From Lineus longissimus (Eukaryota > Nemertea > Pilidiophora > Heteronemertea > Lineidae), in contig NC_088311.1 in the NCBI RefSeq assembly GCF_910592395.1, forward strand, positions 11,846,501-11,906,500: 60,000 nt of DNA. The letters run 5' to 3'. Shown piece by piece: positions 10,327 to 22,357 of this stretch. How positions within the stretch are numbered: the first letter of the stretch is position 1; every line of letters starts with the position of its first letter. The position numbers were made by a program, and so were the translations under genes. The notes below the pieces were generated by a model that searched no databases, was not told the DNA's origin, and worked only from the letters and a program-made list of their open reading frames with translations.

Positions 10327-12657
10327 TAGTTTATCAGCCATGTACGTAAGCTATCTCACAACACATTAAAGTCATTTGTATCCTGCATGTTGAATAAAAA
10401 TCGCTCAGCTCCCGGACTTTACGTCATTGCGAGACCTACGTCCTGACGCCATAGCTTTGTCATCTAGTCTGGTCTGGTCTGGTCTGGTCTCATGATTTGG
10501 CACCGGGTTAATAGCTATATTGATTAACCCTAGTGTATACGTATATTGTTGGCAAAGTGGCCGAAGCCGAACCTGTATAATTTAGCAACATTATGTCGCG
10601 CTTATCAAAACTTACCGGATATTTTTGTCCTTCCCATTGAGGAGGCTCACCGAAATTGCTGCAAGTTAACCCAACCGAACAATGACGTACGAATGATAGC
10701 CCTTTAAAGTACAGCCGAAGCATGCCAACAGTAGCTTTTATTCTGATGCCAGCAAAGTTATTTATCAGCCATGGCCTGTTTAGTAAGGTATTTGTTGCTC
10801 GTTTTTCGTGCCAAACAATTGCAACTTGTTGATGTTGCTGGGCTGACGATATTACATTTGTACTAGACAGTGAATGTCGACTGTGCTAAGTTCTTTTATG
10901 ATCAGGCAACTTTAATCGGCCAGTTTTTATCACATTAGTTATAACAGAAACAAGACACTTTTCAGCGGTCTTCACTTGAGCGCGATGAATCCCTTTACTG
11001 TTACCAAGTTGTGAAGGGGGAATACTTTCACGAAGACATGCGAAGATTCAAAGGTTGAATGCAACGATTGAAACCAAAGTGAGAAATGTGAAGGTGCGGC
11101 AGATGCCATGTTCTGCTAAGGTGCCCTCTCCACAAACAAATCCAGCTACTGCAAAATGATGCCGGCATGAATATAATAATACACGTAGAATTTTTGATAG
11201 GTGTTCAGTGCGGATGTGTTGAAATTACCTCCTGTTGGTGCCAGGCTATTCTGACCATTCCCTTCTGTCCATTCTGGCCCGTGCCACATACAAACGAGTG
11301 TGAAGAAAAGATGCACTAATTGAGACATCTCGATCCTATTAAAGTATTTCTTTATGAAACAAAGACTGAACATCGATGACGTTACACTGCAAATAATGAA
11401 GAATCTATGCAGGGCCTGCCTCCGTACGCTTACTGTCCTTCTACATTAGTGTGAAAAAATAAGAGAACACCCCACAAAGTTAGGATATTAACTTATCTCT
11501 GCCACCTTCAAAACCAGACTGGCTCACCTTAAGCTTTACCTAATGACTTTTGAATGGTGTGCACAGCAATTTAAAGATTTTGATAAAATATCACGAAAAC
11601 ATCACAATTTGAAAATATCATTAAAATGAAATGGCCAGGGCCATTGTGCTCAACTGTCGATATGAAAGGGAGAGTTTGAGGAAGAACTTGTCATTGTTAG
11701 GGGTTGATCATGCAATAGTTGTGGGATGGTGTGGTTTGTCTTGAAAAATCATACCATTGCCAAGAAAAGGTTCTTTAGATTACACACTTAGCATTAGCAA
11801 TAGCACTACCAGCAGCCTCTGGAGAAATGACCGAATTCTCCACCAAAGTTGTGTTCTCATTCTTGTAGTGGTACCATGTTTTGACATCATTTTGTATGCT
11901 TTAGCACACAAGATGCACTGTCATGACTGTCAAGTGTCACTCAAAACATCACCACTAAGTTAGGTCTACCTCGGGCAATATCAGCCTCGGCTTATCATGA
12001 GCTGCAAAAGGTAAAGTGCAAAACACAAAATGCCAACCTACAATATATATTCTATGAGTAAGAGGGATTAAGGATTAAGTATAGGTCAGGACACCATGAC
12101 ATCATCGAGACGTTATGACAATATCGGGTCCAACACTTACAGCTGTCATTAGTGTCAAGACACTCCCTGAATGTTTTTTTCATTCAGCAGGCACAATGGA
12201 CACACCAATTCGCCACGTCAACAATAAAGCCTGCCCTGCCCAAGGCTTGGGTAGTAAATATAAGACTAGTATAACTATAAGAAGAGAAAGATCATCAATT
12301 TAGTCAACTCATACTCCTGGTCCTATTAGCAGACAGCGAAAATGTCCATGCATGTAGGCCCCTGTAATGGCATACATGGCATGCATGTGCATAGGCCTAC
12401 TCCATGTACTCGAAGTGAAAATTGGGTTGTGGGGCCTAATCTATTACAAAAGATTTGCTTACAATCACGAGTTTACGTATGAATATTACATTCAAATAGC
12501 TTGGATCACCGTTAGCAATCATATTATCATATTACCAGTTGACATCGTGTGTTAACTTATTTACTTTTGGACTTTGGATTCACGTACTACACACTCAGTC
12601 ATGTCAGTGGATGTGTCTCCCGCATGCATTTGCTGCAACGTTAGTTCTGTACATTTA
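10327..12657. other. non-coding DNA with a short pentamer repeat
   Basis: Contains (GTCTG)n at about 10467-10490. No open frame in this stretch shows a domain, splice-border pair or codon pattern that I trust. No RNA gene recognised. Confidence 0.3.
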
Positions 12658-12930
12658 CACAGCGGGTGAACGGAGCATGGAAATCACTGACAAAAATGGT
12701 TGTTTGAGCACTCGCGACACATTTACAAAAGTTAAAGCAACTATTTTTAGTGAATGTTTACCCGATGAGTAGTGTCTACGTCATTATAACCCATTAAAAT
12801 GAGTTTAAAAGCGCAAGGTTCTGGCTTGACTCTGATCTCAATCCAACGACGGCATCCGCCATTTTGCCATAATGTCGAAACTTCGGGATCGTCAAATAGA
12901 ATGGACATCATATAATTTCTGACACACACT
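12658..12930 (+). repeat. diverged 270-bp duplication, copy 1
   Basis: Aligns by eye with 14020-14295 in the same orientation. Shared words include AAAAATGGTT, GAGCACTCG/AAGCACTCG, ACATTTACAAAA/ATGTTTACAAAA, TTAAAGCAA, CGGCTTGAC, CCGCCATTTTGCCAT, GGATCGTCAAAT and ATAATTTCTGACACAC. There are many substitutions and small gaps, so the copies are old or belong to a dispersed family. Non-coding. Confidence 0.6.
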
Positions 12931-13259
12931 GCTACTGTTTTCTTCATCCATGGAGGTTAATATACAGACATCTTAGGCAAAATTAAGATAAGCATTTCAT
13001 TGACAAAGAGTGATTACGAGAATCGACTTGAGCTCTGTTGTTGGATGGGAGATGCAAGGTTTTTGTTTGATTCTGAATTGAGTGTAGCTCAGCCCTTCTC
13101 CCCAGGTGATCTCTGATTGTCATGTGGTCACTGATAATGTTGAAATCCAGCAGTCAGCCATCATGTCCCGACCATGCATGCATGCCATCACTGTTATACT
13201 TATATAGAGTAGGCTATAGTATAACATATGAAAAAACATAGTTACAAGACAGCCCTATA

Positions 13260-13780
13260 GTCGGATTCATAAGTAAATGTCACTGCCCTTTTGGGCCGCT
13301 GCGCAAAAACTACTGGGCCGATTTCTTCAAAGTTTGGTTTTTCTTGAATCTAATTTCGGGACCCAAGAGGATTTTCATATTTCAGTAACCATGGTTACGA
13401 AATAATATTTTTTGTATGTATTGGTGTACATTGACGTAGTGTATTGATTTTGACATTTTCTCCTCTGTACTGCTTATTTCTGGATGCATTTTGCTGAAAT
13501 GTTCAGGTTAATTTTTTTTCGTGTGTATCTTTAAAGCTGCCAAGTTTCATTTAGAACTATCCATCAAAAAAAATCGGGCCCTCCAGATTCCCCCAAAATG
13601 GCCAAAGGGCTCCAAAGTTGACAATTTTTTTCTTTATAATTTGCAAATCTCTAACCTGGAAATTGTGTTGGGTCCCGAAATTAGATTCAAGAAAAACCAA
13701 ACTTTAAAGAAATCGGCCAAATAGTTTTTGCACAGCGACCCAAAAGGGCAGTGTCAGTGACATTTACTTATGAATCCGAC
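13260..13780. mobile_element. MITE with about 107-bp inverted arms
   Basis: The left arm (13260-13366) begins GTCGGATTCATAAGTAAATG and the right arm (13668-13780) is its reverse complement, with a 6-7 bp insertion and a few substitutions. TATA flanks both ends (13256-13259 and 13781-13784), consistent with a TA or TATA target duplication of the Tc1/mariner type. The roughly 300-bp centre has no coding sequence. This is a non-autonomous element; the partner transposase is unknown. Confidence 0.7.
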
Positions 13781-14019
13781 TATAGGCCTAACTATAAAAG
13801 CACTGATGACAGCTGTGCTACACTTTCATCATTATCATCATCTACTTTAGTCAACCAGATCAGATTACCTTTCTTGGGGCAGTGATCGGTAACGGTGAAC
13901 TCCTTCCGACCCAACAGGCAAATGTTTACATTCGTGTCTCCGTGTATCATGGATTCATGTGTATACTAACACCGTTGTTGTGTTGACACACTGACTGACT
14001 CTGACTGTGTACATTTCTA

Positions 14020-14295
14020 CAGCGACGAAAAACGATCACAAAAATGGTTCTTTTTAAGCACTCGTGACATGTTTACAAAAATTAAAGCAAGTGTTTTTAG
14101 TAGAGGTTTACTTAATGAGTAGCGTCTGGGTGATTATAAACCATTAACTTGTGTTTAAAAGCCCACATTGTAACGAAAGGTTCCGGCTTGACGCTAATCT
14201 CCAATGACGGCAGCCGCCATTTTGCCATACTCTCGAAACTTTTGGATCGTCAAATGCAATGGAAATCACATAATTTCTGACACACTGCTACAATT
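14020..14295 (+). repeat. diverged 270-bp duplication, copy 2
   Basis: Second copy of the segment at 12658-12930. The MITE at 13260-13780 lies between the copies. This copy has an extra run (AAGCCCACATTGTAACGAAA) not in the first. Confidence 0.6.
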
Positions 14296-14799
14296 CATCA
14301 TTTTATTGTTCTTTCACAGTATTATTACGCCACCCCGATTCGCAAGGCAGCTTGTACCAACTGGCTCTGCATTGACTATCCCCATTTCAAGCCGAAGAAC
14401 AGTGTGACAAGTTTCTCATTTTACCTTCCAATCAAAGTCAAAATTTTCTAAAACAACCGGCAATGAGGACAAACTAATAATCTCAAACCAATCACAAGAA
14501 TGTAATCAACACATACGACCTCATCCGAAGAGCGGATGATTAAGTTTTAGCATTGATTCAAGGTGATTTAATTCCTTCTTCGTCTCGCTTCAAATTCATA
14601 AAATGGCTGTCTTCCATACTTGTAGTATGCAGATCTAGTGGCGCAGTACAACACTGCGCATCTGGGATACCCCGACGGATTGCCTCGAACCGCGAAATTC
14701 AAAACTGCTGGCAATGTGCCAACTGACATTTTTGCACAATACCGCCACCTAGTGATATGAAACGAAATTAATCTATTTAATATCGAAACCTCTATATCA

Positions 14800-15307
14800 G
14801 GCCGACCTCTAAAACTTCATTTCAAACTTCAATCTGCTGGAATAAAGAAAATGGGCTTTTTTAACCTTGACCTACTTATACCTGAATAGTAGGTCACACT
14901 GACCTAAATCTGTGTCAACATGTAGAGATGCCAAATAAGTGTCTACATGTCAAATTTAGAGAGTCTATGACCAATAGCAAAAAAACGTGCCATGATCAAA
15001 GAAATTTTAGAGTTCGACCTCTGTGACCTTGAAATGAGGGTCAAATCAAAAACCCGTGTGATATGTGATGTACCTTTATTAGATACACCCACCATAAAAT
15101 TTTCATCGCTCTAGCTTTAACCATAAGCTTCAAAATGACAAAAATAGGTTTTCAAAGAGCGTCCCCTATATGGCAGACCAGCAGTCAAATTGCGCTGATT
15201 TTCATTCTGAAGGAAGGTCTTGCCTAGGGGTACCCACACACAAAGTATGAACTTTCTGGGTCAAGCGGTTAAGAAACGTGCCACGATTTTGTCAAAAGTT
15301 AACAACG

Positions 15308-15375
<68 letters not shown>

Positions 15376-15435
15376 ACGACGACGGACGCCAGACGCCGCG
15401 GTATCGTATGAGCTCACCTGACAGGTGAGCTAAAA
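14800..15435 (+). repeat. repeat with AGGTCA half-sites, GAC microsatellite and terminal hairpin
   Basis: The first part is rich in TGACCT/AGGTCA words (14868-14875, 14889-14896, 14900-14905 and later). A microsatellite of about 22 GAC units occupies 15308-15373. At 15411-15431 a 10-bp stem, AGCTCACCTG, surrounds a single A. The order (conserved block, GAC tract, GGACGCC words, AGGTGAGCTAAAAA hairpin) matches a repeat type I recall from marine invertebrate genomes. It is probably a non-autonomous element; its left boundary is unclear. Confidence 0.5.
15308..15373 (+). repeat. (GAC)22 microsatellite
   Basis: Uninterrupted GAC triplets. The open frame across it, which would read poly-Arg, is an artefact of the repeat. 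Confidence 0.95.
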
Positions 15436-18002
15436 AGACGTTTCCGATACTTCAAATAATTGGTCCCAAAATGATGTCACATCACTCTATGGATAGTTAT
15501 AAGAATTCCCGAAGAAAGAAATTCGGAAAATCCCACTTCCGCTTCTGGATATCACAAATTATCGAAATTTTGTTATTTTGAAAGTTTCAAATTTTAACTT
15601 TAACTTTAATGATTCAAATGTATATCAGGCTCTCATAAACTTAACAAAATGAACCAGTTTATGTGGCTGGCCTGTCCAGCACACGTAGGTTAGGGGAATA
15701 AAGTTGCTTGGCGATTCCAATAAAATGAGAACTGCGACAATGTCAACAACAAACTATAGCTCTATTTCGTCTCATAAATTATGTCAAAACACCAGTTCCT
15801 TACAACCTTACAACGATTAAGCTCCTCAGTTGACTATCGCGTCACATATTTGTTCGGAATTAACTTCCCCTTTCCTTTAAAGTCCTGTAAAATTCGTTAA
15901 ATCGTCGCCAAAACTAAATATTGTCCTCGTCGTTTTCATCAAAAAATATCCTCGTGCCAATTGAGAGTTCATCGAAAAGTCCAGACTCCGCCACATAGCG
16001 GATGGCGCCAAATTTAAACGCACGCAGTAACAGTTTATTATCTGATAGGTTCTCCTAGGGAGAAGTTCATAATTTGGAAAATTAACTGAAGAGGTGCCAG
16101 ATGATATTCACGATAACTCATGATATTTTCAAAATGAAAGGAGTTTTTAAGAATTTTTTTGGCAGGATCTCTTAGAATTGATCATAAAATAATATGACAT
16201 TTGTATGCGATGAATTATTTGATGAATGAGACAGTTGGGTTTGTCATGATATTTTTAAATTTGTGATATTTTCCTGATAGTTTGTCCACATCTTTAAATC
16301 ACTATCTTCAATTTATTAAGGTTAGCCTGTCCAGCATAGAAAAAAAACAGAATTTTGCATTGTAGAGAGAAATATACTAACTTTACGTGTTGTTCTAATA
16401 CTTTTGCACACTACTGTAAATATATATATATATATATACCATGTTGCAGATGCTACGCAAGCAAAGACCTATCTTAGCGGGCGGAGAGACTCTGTGATAG
16501 ATTCCTTTTCCCTAGCCTGGTTCCGAACATTGAGGACCGCGCCCTGTTTTAGTCAAAGCAAGACAGTGTCCAACATTTCATTGTTGCGTTGCTCTATTTG
16601 TTTGATAACTACGATCCGGGGAGTCCTGAGGAAGTTGTGTTACCGGTGTGCTACGTTTGAACAAGTGACGATTCGTTCACACGTTTTGTCGCGTCTCGAA
16701 CCCCCGTGGCCGTTTTCGGGCGTGATCTGGAGATAGTCCATTTTAACTCGTGAAAATCAAATGTTCAATTCTCGACATTGTATTGTCATATGGATTCCAT
16801 TGTTTAATGAAAGCAAAAAAGGCGCTTAGCCATATGCAGCTCATGACATTGGCTTAGTATTGATTCAATTCTACTTCTATTTTATCGACAAGCTTTTGTG
16901 TCCGTTGATTTTCCGTTCAACGCTTTCACAATCTGTTAAATAATATTATTGTAAATCAATAAATGCAAAACGATGCAATATCCAAAGCAGACGAAATATT
17001 CAAGCATTCTTTCTCTGCCAGCATTAGATTCCTTGGCGTGAGGTCGCTGTCCAGTACACATTGCGACCACGCAGTGTAATCAGACCTCAAATGGCCGCGA
17101 CCACAGATTCGTACTCATTTTGGGGGATTAAAAAATTATTTAATGTTATGAGAACTAATGTAGAATCTGTTGATACATAAATTTAACCAGATCACAAACA
17201 GATCCAAGACTCCGTTAAAGAGCCAAGTGCCGCCAGGAAAGCCACGAGTCAAAGAAAAAGTGTAGGCTATTTTTTTGGGAATCCTAAGCGTGCAGGTACC
17301 CTACTTTATACTTGATAAAAAATAAAAATTTATTTTGTTACTGTTTATTACGTTGTAAGAGATCACCGCCTGGATAGCGGTATTGTCAGCAGTCTACCAT
17401 GCCTGGAGTTGGTATCGTACCATAGTTACGCCGTTTATACAATACCGTGGGTGTAGTGTTCATTGTGCCTGCACTTCATACACTACTTACAATCACACGT
17501 GTTTGTCATTCCTGCAATGCTCAAACTTGTAAATTCTTGAAATCGGCCAATTCAAGCAATGAAATGGCGCAGTGATACACTACCTGCCTATCTGTCTGGT
17601 AAAACAATGGTTATCGCGACTCTTGGCTTTTGGCTCTTGACTCTCAGATTAGGCTGTCCCATTTAGATGCCGAAATAAAATTATCTTCATTGTAATAATT
17701 TAAAAGAATGGTCATCGCATGTACGATCTACATGTAAAAGGATGAGTTTATCAAAACAGGAGTAAACATCCAAGGATTGCAAAATACCAAGGCACTGTTT
17801 AGTAATGATTTTGAAATCAAATCATCATGGCAGCGAATTTTTTCTACCTGTTGCTTGTATCTTGATGAAGTAGATAACGTCTGGTTAATAGCAATTCGTC
17901 TGGGTGTGGTAAAAAGCAATATACATATTTTCGCTTCAGAATATTTTCGCGAAAGTGACCTACTCGCGAAAATAACCTGCACGCAAATTAGTTCTGTTTG
18001 AC
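15436..18002. other. non-coding DNA
   Basis: Contains an (AT)n run near 16420-16438, degenerate copies of the 6.3-kb octamer at about 17619-17654, and, at 17920-18000, a segment with TTCGCGAAA and CTCGCGAAAATAA words ending GACAGTA. That last segment resembles the ends of the MITE at 30291-30682 and may be a related insertion next to the transposase fragment. No coding region is supported. Confidence 0.3.
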
Positions 18003-18722
18003 AGTATTTAGCCAATGAGCTGCCACTTGATGTGCGTACTTCTCGTGGTAACTCAAAATTAGGGTGCACTGTCACATTGGGTATAACAGTAAATGGCAGG
18101 AAAAATCTTCAAAGGCCTAAGGGCCGACAGTGCAGAAATTGAAGGTTTGAGGGAATATGCTCCCAACAACGTTCGTGTATCGGCATCCGAAACGGGTTGG
18201 GCCAACTGGCAGACCCTTCTTTCATGGGTGAACGATTTTTTTATTCCCTTTGTAGTGGACGAATTTCCGTTCCTGTTTATATGGGACATGTTCCCGGCCC
18301 ATCGAAATGCACAGGTGCAGCGTCACATTGAAGATGCGCTCTGTTTTGTAGAGATGATCCCAGGGCGATGTACCTCGCTGGTTCAACCCCTTGATCGAAC
18401 AACCATCCGATCTTTTAAAAGTAACATGCGAAGAAGGAGGAAAACCTGGAAAATCGACAACAATTATAAAAATGGTCGTTGCGAACCTTTAACCAGACAG
18501 ACAGTTTTGCAAATCATAAGTGACTCCTGGGCCCCCATAAATGAAGAGGCAGTCCGCACGTCCTGGCGTGCATGTAGGCTGCTGCAACCTGATGAACCAC
18601 CCGTTCCAGAACACGTTGACGAAGACATCGTTGATTTCGATACCGTTTTTTTCGAAAATGCCGAAGACGATAGTCTTGAATTTATGAAATTAGTTGAAGA
18701 TTTAGACCATGATTTGGCGTAA
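18003..18722 (+). pseudogene. second DDE_1 (pogo-like) transposase, C-terminal part
   Basis: Two plus-strand frames join near 18092. The first (18003-18092) reads LANELPLDVRTSRGNSKLGC, matching the DVRSFRSNTKLGY segment of the transposase at 9.6 kb. The second (18093-18722, 209 aa) has VDEFPFLFIWDMFPAHR with the second catalytic Asp, then CFVEMIPGRCTSLVQPLDR, the usual DDE_1 context for the last acidic residue, and an acidic tail (HVDEDIVDFD). The N-terminal DNA-binding half is missing. Parts of the catalytic core between the two frames are also lost. It is a fragment of an element related to, but different from, the one at 8.2-10.3 kb. Confidence 0.7.
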
Positions 18723-18989
18723 ACATACCATACCCTGTTAACAATTCTTCTCCTGTGTAGAAATCCTGTGACGAATGGCCAAAGTTTCAAGTCTACTGAA
18801 CAAAATAGAATTCATGTGTAGGAATAAAATGGACATCATCGCTATTGTTAAGAGTAAAAATTGACAACTTCGCTGGACTTAGAAAAATTTTCAAATCAGG
18901 CCTTGGTAAGACGGCGAGCTATGCGTGGAACAACTATACATAAAAACCCTCCAAACATTATACAACACCCTAAAGATGAAAAGTGGATT

Positions 18990-19165
18990 AACAGATAAAA
19001 TATCCCTCAATACATTAAAAAATTCCTCAACACAAAAATGCATTCAACACATAAAAAAATCCCTCAACACAGAAATGCACCCAACACATAAACATTTTTT
19101 CAACACAGAAATGCACTCAACACATCAAAAAATTCCTCAACACAGAAATGCACTCAAGATTTAAA
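18990..19165 (+). repeat. minisatellite, about 36-bp unit
   Basis: Roughly five units built on TCAACACAGAAATGCACTC followed by AACACATAAAAAA, with small changes among units. The open frame across it is low-complexity and not a gene. Confidence 0.75.
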
Positions 19166-19965
19166 TGGATCAAGACATAAAATCTCCTTCAAATCGAAAA
19201 ATCCTAAAAGCGAAAAAGAAAATCCGCAGGAAGAAATCCCCGCAAGAGCATAAATAATTTCCCCTCAACATGTAAAAAGATTCCCCAAAGACTCACGTGA
19301 CCCGCATAAATCCCTGACATCATGACGGTGCAGCAACCAAGATGTGGAGGGATGAGATAGACAGACTTTTCAGCAACTCGCAAATGGAGGATATATTGCG
19401 AGATCTTCGACGGCATTCTCCAAGCGTCGTCAATGGTGATCAACGTTGCCAAGCCTGTCTCACTCGACCTACTGGATGTCTGGTTGCAACTGCCCTCCCC
19501 CAGTATTCATACAAGTATTCATACAAGTTTGCATGAACTAATATTAAAAATTTGTTTTTTTGTGGTTTTGCCAACTATCACACGGAACGAGTACTTATCT
19601 CACCAAAGCTATTCAATACATTTACCATTCAGATTCTGCCAAGGTAGCAGCTTCTGGTACTTGGTCCGGGTTGTGCAACTGGATCAATGCACTTAGGGTA
19701 TATATTAAAAAACAGTAAGTATGATTATGGGCGTCCTTTCACTGTCTTTTGTTGCCTGCCCCCATGTTGGCAATGTCCCCCGGATGTTTATTTTTCTTTC
19801 TTTGCCATACACCCGGACCCCCTCGTCTTACTCTAGGTTGGACTAGGAGCTCTCAAAAATTTGCTCCACTCTATCGCATTACTAGCTAAGCAGCTTGTGG
19901 GGGGGGGGGGGGGGTATCATTGACGCTGGCGGTAATATACAGTAATATGATATCATCTTTTTCAG
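19166..19965. other. non-coding DNA with a poly-G tract
   Basis: A G tract of about 16 lies at 19899-19914. No supported coding region or element boundary was seen before the exon-like segment at 19966. Confidence 0.3.
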
Positions 19966-20147
19966 TAAAAACCGTGAAGAAAACCGTCTTCCGTTGTCCA
20001 AAGGAATGACGACCGTTCCTTCTGATAAAGGGGAAATGAGCGCCAATGGGACTGTGGCAGACTGCGTTAATATCAGGTCTGATGCCACAGCGGAAGAGAT
20101 GACAGTCTGTTCTTGGGAAAACTGTAGAACATTACTGCATATCCAAG
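19966..20147 (+). CDS. possible internal exon, unidentified
   Basis: An open stretch of about 60 codons lies between a good acceptor (ATCTTTTTCAG) and a donor (CCAAG|GTTAGT). It is entered in phase one and reads KNREENRLPLSKGMTTVPSD at its start and TAEEMTVCSWENCRTLLHIQ at its end. The composition looks like real protein rather than random translation, but no domain is recognised and no partner exon was found. It could be a host exon, part of an old transposon gene, or chance. Confidence 0.3.
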
Positions 20148-20739
20148 GTTAGTACTTTAATCTACCTGAATGATCAGTTTCCCAACTTGTGGTGAATGTA
20201 CAATTTTAATGTATAGGCATGAATCTATCAAAAAAATTGTTTTCAGTACAGCACGATGTACATTATCAGTTTGTTCTTCCTTCACCACCTGGAGTGTTTG
20301 AATGTTATACCTGCCACAACTTAAAGATGGGTATACGTAGCTCGATATCCATCTGGTTTTCACCACTGTGTTTGTTATCTTTATTCTAGTATTTATTCCT
20401 TAAGTTCAAAAGTGTTGCAGGTGGGGGGGGAGCGCAACCCGAATCAGAGAATCCTTCTCCTCCCCCAAAATATGTAACTTTTAACTTCCAGATATATCTG
20501 TTTTCCGGGTGACTCATGGCTTAACTTAATTAAACCAACAACTACCTTTATAATTAAATGGTCGTGAAATCAAATGCTGCGAATGTTCATATTTTGTTTA
20601 GATAGTCACTTTTCTGTTGGAAGTTGCGATGAAAGATTGCTATTGTTATGTCAACTCAATCCTCAAATGTAGCATATTCAGGCAGCACTCGCCCTTGCGG
20701 GCGAAGTAAGCAGTACATGTCTTTTGTATGTTTTAGGTT

Positions 20740-22110
20740 ATATATATATATGTTTATTCGTACAAAACTAGTACAGATTGTTGTGCATAGTGCAGATCAA
20801 CTTGTCTTTGAACCTTAAGTGCATTACAAAAACGTATCTTATGTATTATTAAATAGTGCAAAGGAAGTCTATAATTTGTCCTAACTCTTCCTTTGATAAG
20901 AGACAATGACCGGAATCCCTCAATTTTAGTAGCTCTCTGATTTGCTGTGCGATTCTAAATGATTCAGTGTTCTCATCAACTCCATTTACAATTGAATATG
21001 AGTAATTTATGCGGACAGCGTCATATTTACAAAAACCATATTTCCGACTGATTTTGATAAAGTTTTTACTCAGGTACGACGCGCTTCCCTCCAGTAACAA
21101 GTTCTTACATAACATTAAGTAAATGTTATCTGATTTGAATATATGTTCGATGAATCACTGATTATAAGCGGAATTAACTGATTATGAGTCCAACTCGGTA
21201 TACACATAATCCTTCTTACACATTTCCTCCATGCTGTGTATACATTTTCAATGTAATGAGATGTTGTGTCCCAGAACTGAAAACCATATAGACAGGTAGC
21301 AAAACTCTTAAAGAGAGCATATCGAATGTCTGCATTTGCATGACCGAAGTACGCCATTACCATATTAGTATTTTTATATAGTTCATTAATACCAAGGTCA
21401 ACTCTTCTACGCTGTACATCTGGACCTAACAGAAATCCGAGGTGGACCTCCGATTCCACTGCATATAACCTATTTCCGTCAAACATCATATAGTCTATTA
21501 CGATATCTAAACCTTTGGCAAACACAATAAATTTACTTTTTTTCGCATTGAATGTTATCTTGTAATCTAACAAGTATAATTTGGCAATTTTTAACATCCT
21601 TGTCAACGCCCAGATGGTGGGTGCCAGTATTATTACGTCGTCCGCAGAGGCAAACACTCCGGCATAAACATGGCCTATGCGGCACCCCACTCCCGACTCC
21701 TGCATGCTCACCAGTAGGTGGTCTAAATACAGATTGAATAATATCGGTGACAATACACCACCTTGCTCCACCCCATTTGTGGCGGTGAACGGATTTGATA
21801 CGTAATCTGCCCACTTCACGCTAATCTGTTGATTTGTATACATGCAAGCTAAAAACCTTGCTATCAATGGACATATTCCTCTATTAATCAGCTTTCGAAA
21901 TAGCTTCACAAAGTTTACACAGTCAAAGGCCTTGCTTGCATCCAGGGTGACACAATATACCGGAGATCCTCTATTGTTATAGTATCTTATGACCTCATTG
22001 ACTACTATTTGCATGGGCTGATCAAGGACAAAATTACCTTCAAACTGATTATGATTATTACGATTATTAAAAATGAAAGTCGTTTGAATTTTTTTCTTTT
22101 TATTCAAAAT
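20740..22110 (-). mobile_element. 5'-truncated APE-type LINE, reverse transcriptase part
   Basis: A minus-strand open frame (22251-21115; homology starts near 22070) encodes the reverse transcriptase of a non-LTR retrotransposon: NEVIRYYNNRG, CVTLDASKAFDCVNFVKLF (motif A), NGVEQGGVLSPILFNLYLDH (motif B) and VFASADDVIILAP (motif C). Motif C has Ser where Tyr or Phe is normal before ADD, which would damage catalysis. A further frame (21115-20849) continues the C-terminus after a frame break. An ATATAT-rich tail lies at about 20740-20750. The protein closely resembles the LINE at 45.1-47.8 kb, so both belong to one family. The 5' part is missing. Confidence 0.85.
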
Positions 22111-22357
22111 TCCACTAATCACTTTTTTGGTAGATTCTACTTTATGAAGGCAGACAGGAATAAAGTCTACCGGCCAAATATTCCAAATTACTCCATCTTT
22201 AATGGCCAATATGCCATCTTGCTTGGAAGGGGAACATATATTTGAGGGCAAATGTAGTCAGATAGTTCGTAGTGCAGTTGTTGGAGCTAACATAGCCCAG
22301 GCTTTCTCTAAAACATCGTAAACACCTGTGTAAGATAATGTTACAAGGAAGATAATA

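Noticed and set aside
15220-15411. Arg-rich frame resembling a nucleic-acid-binding protein
   Set aside because: It is a translation of the GAC repeat in another frame.
16404-16736. 110-codon plus frame
   Set aside because: It starts in an AT dinucleotide run and has no recognisable domain or splice context.
18925-19164. 79-codon Lys/Thr/His-rich frame
   Set aside because: It lies mostly over a 36-bp minisatellite.
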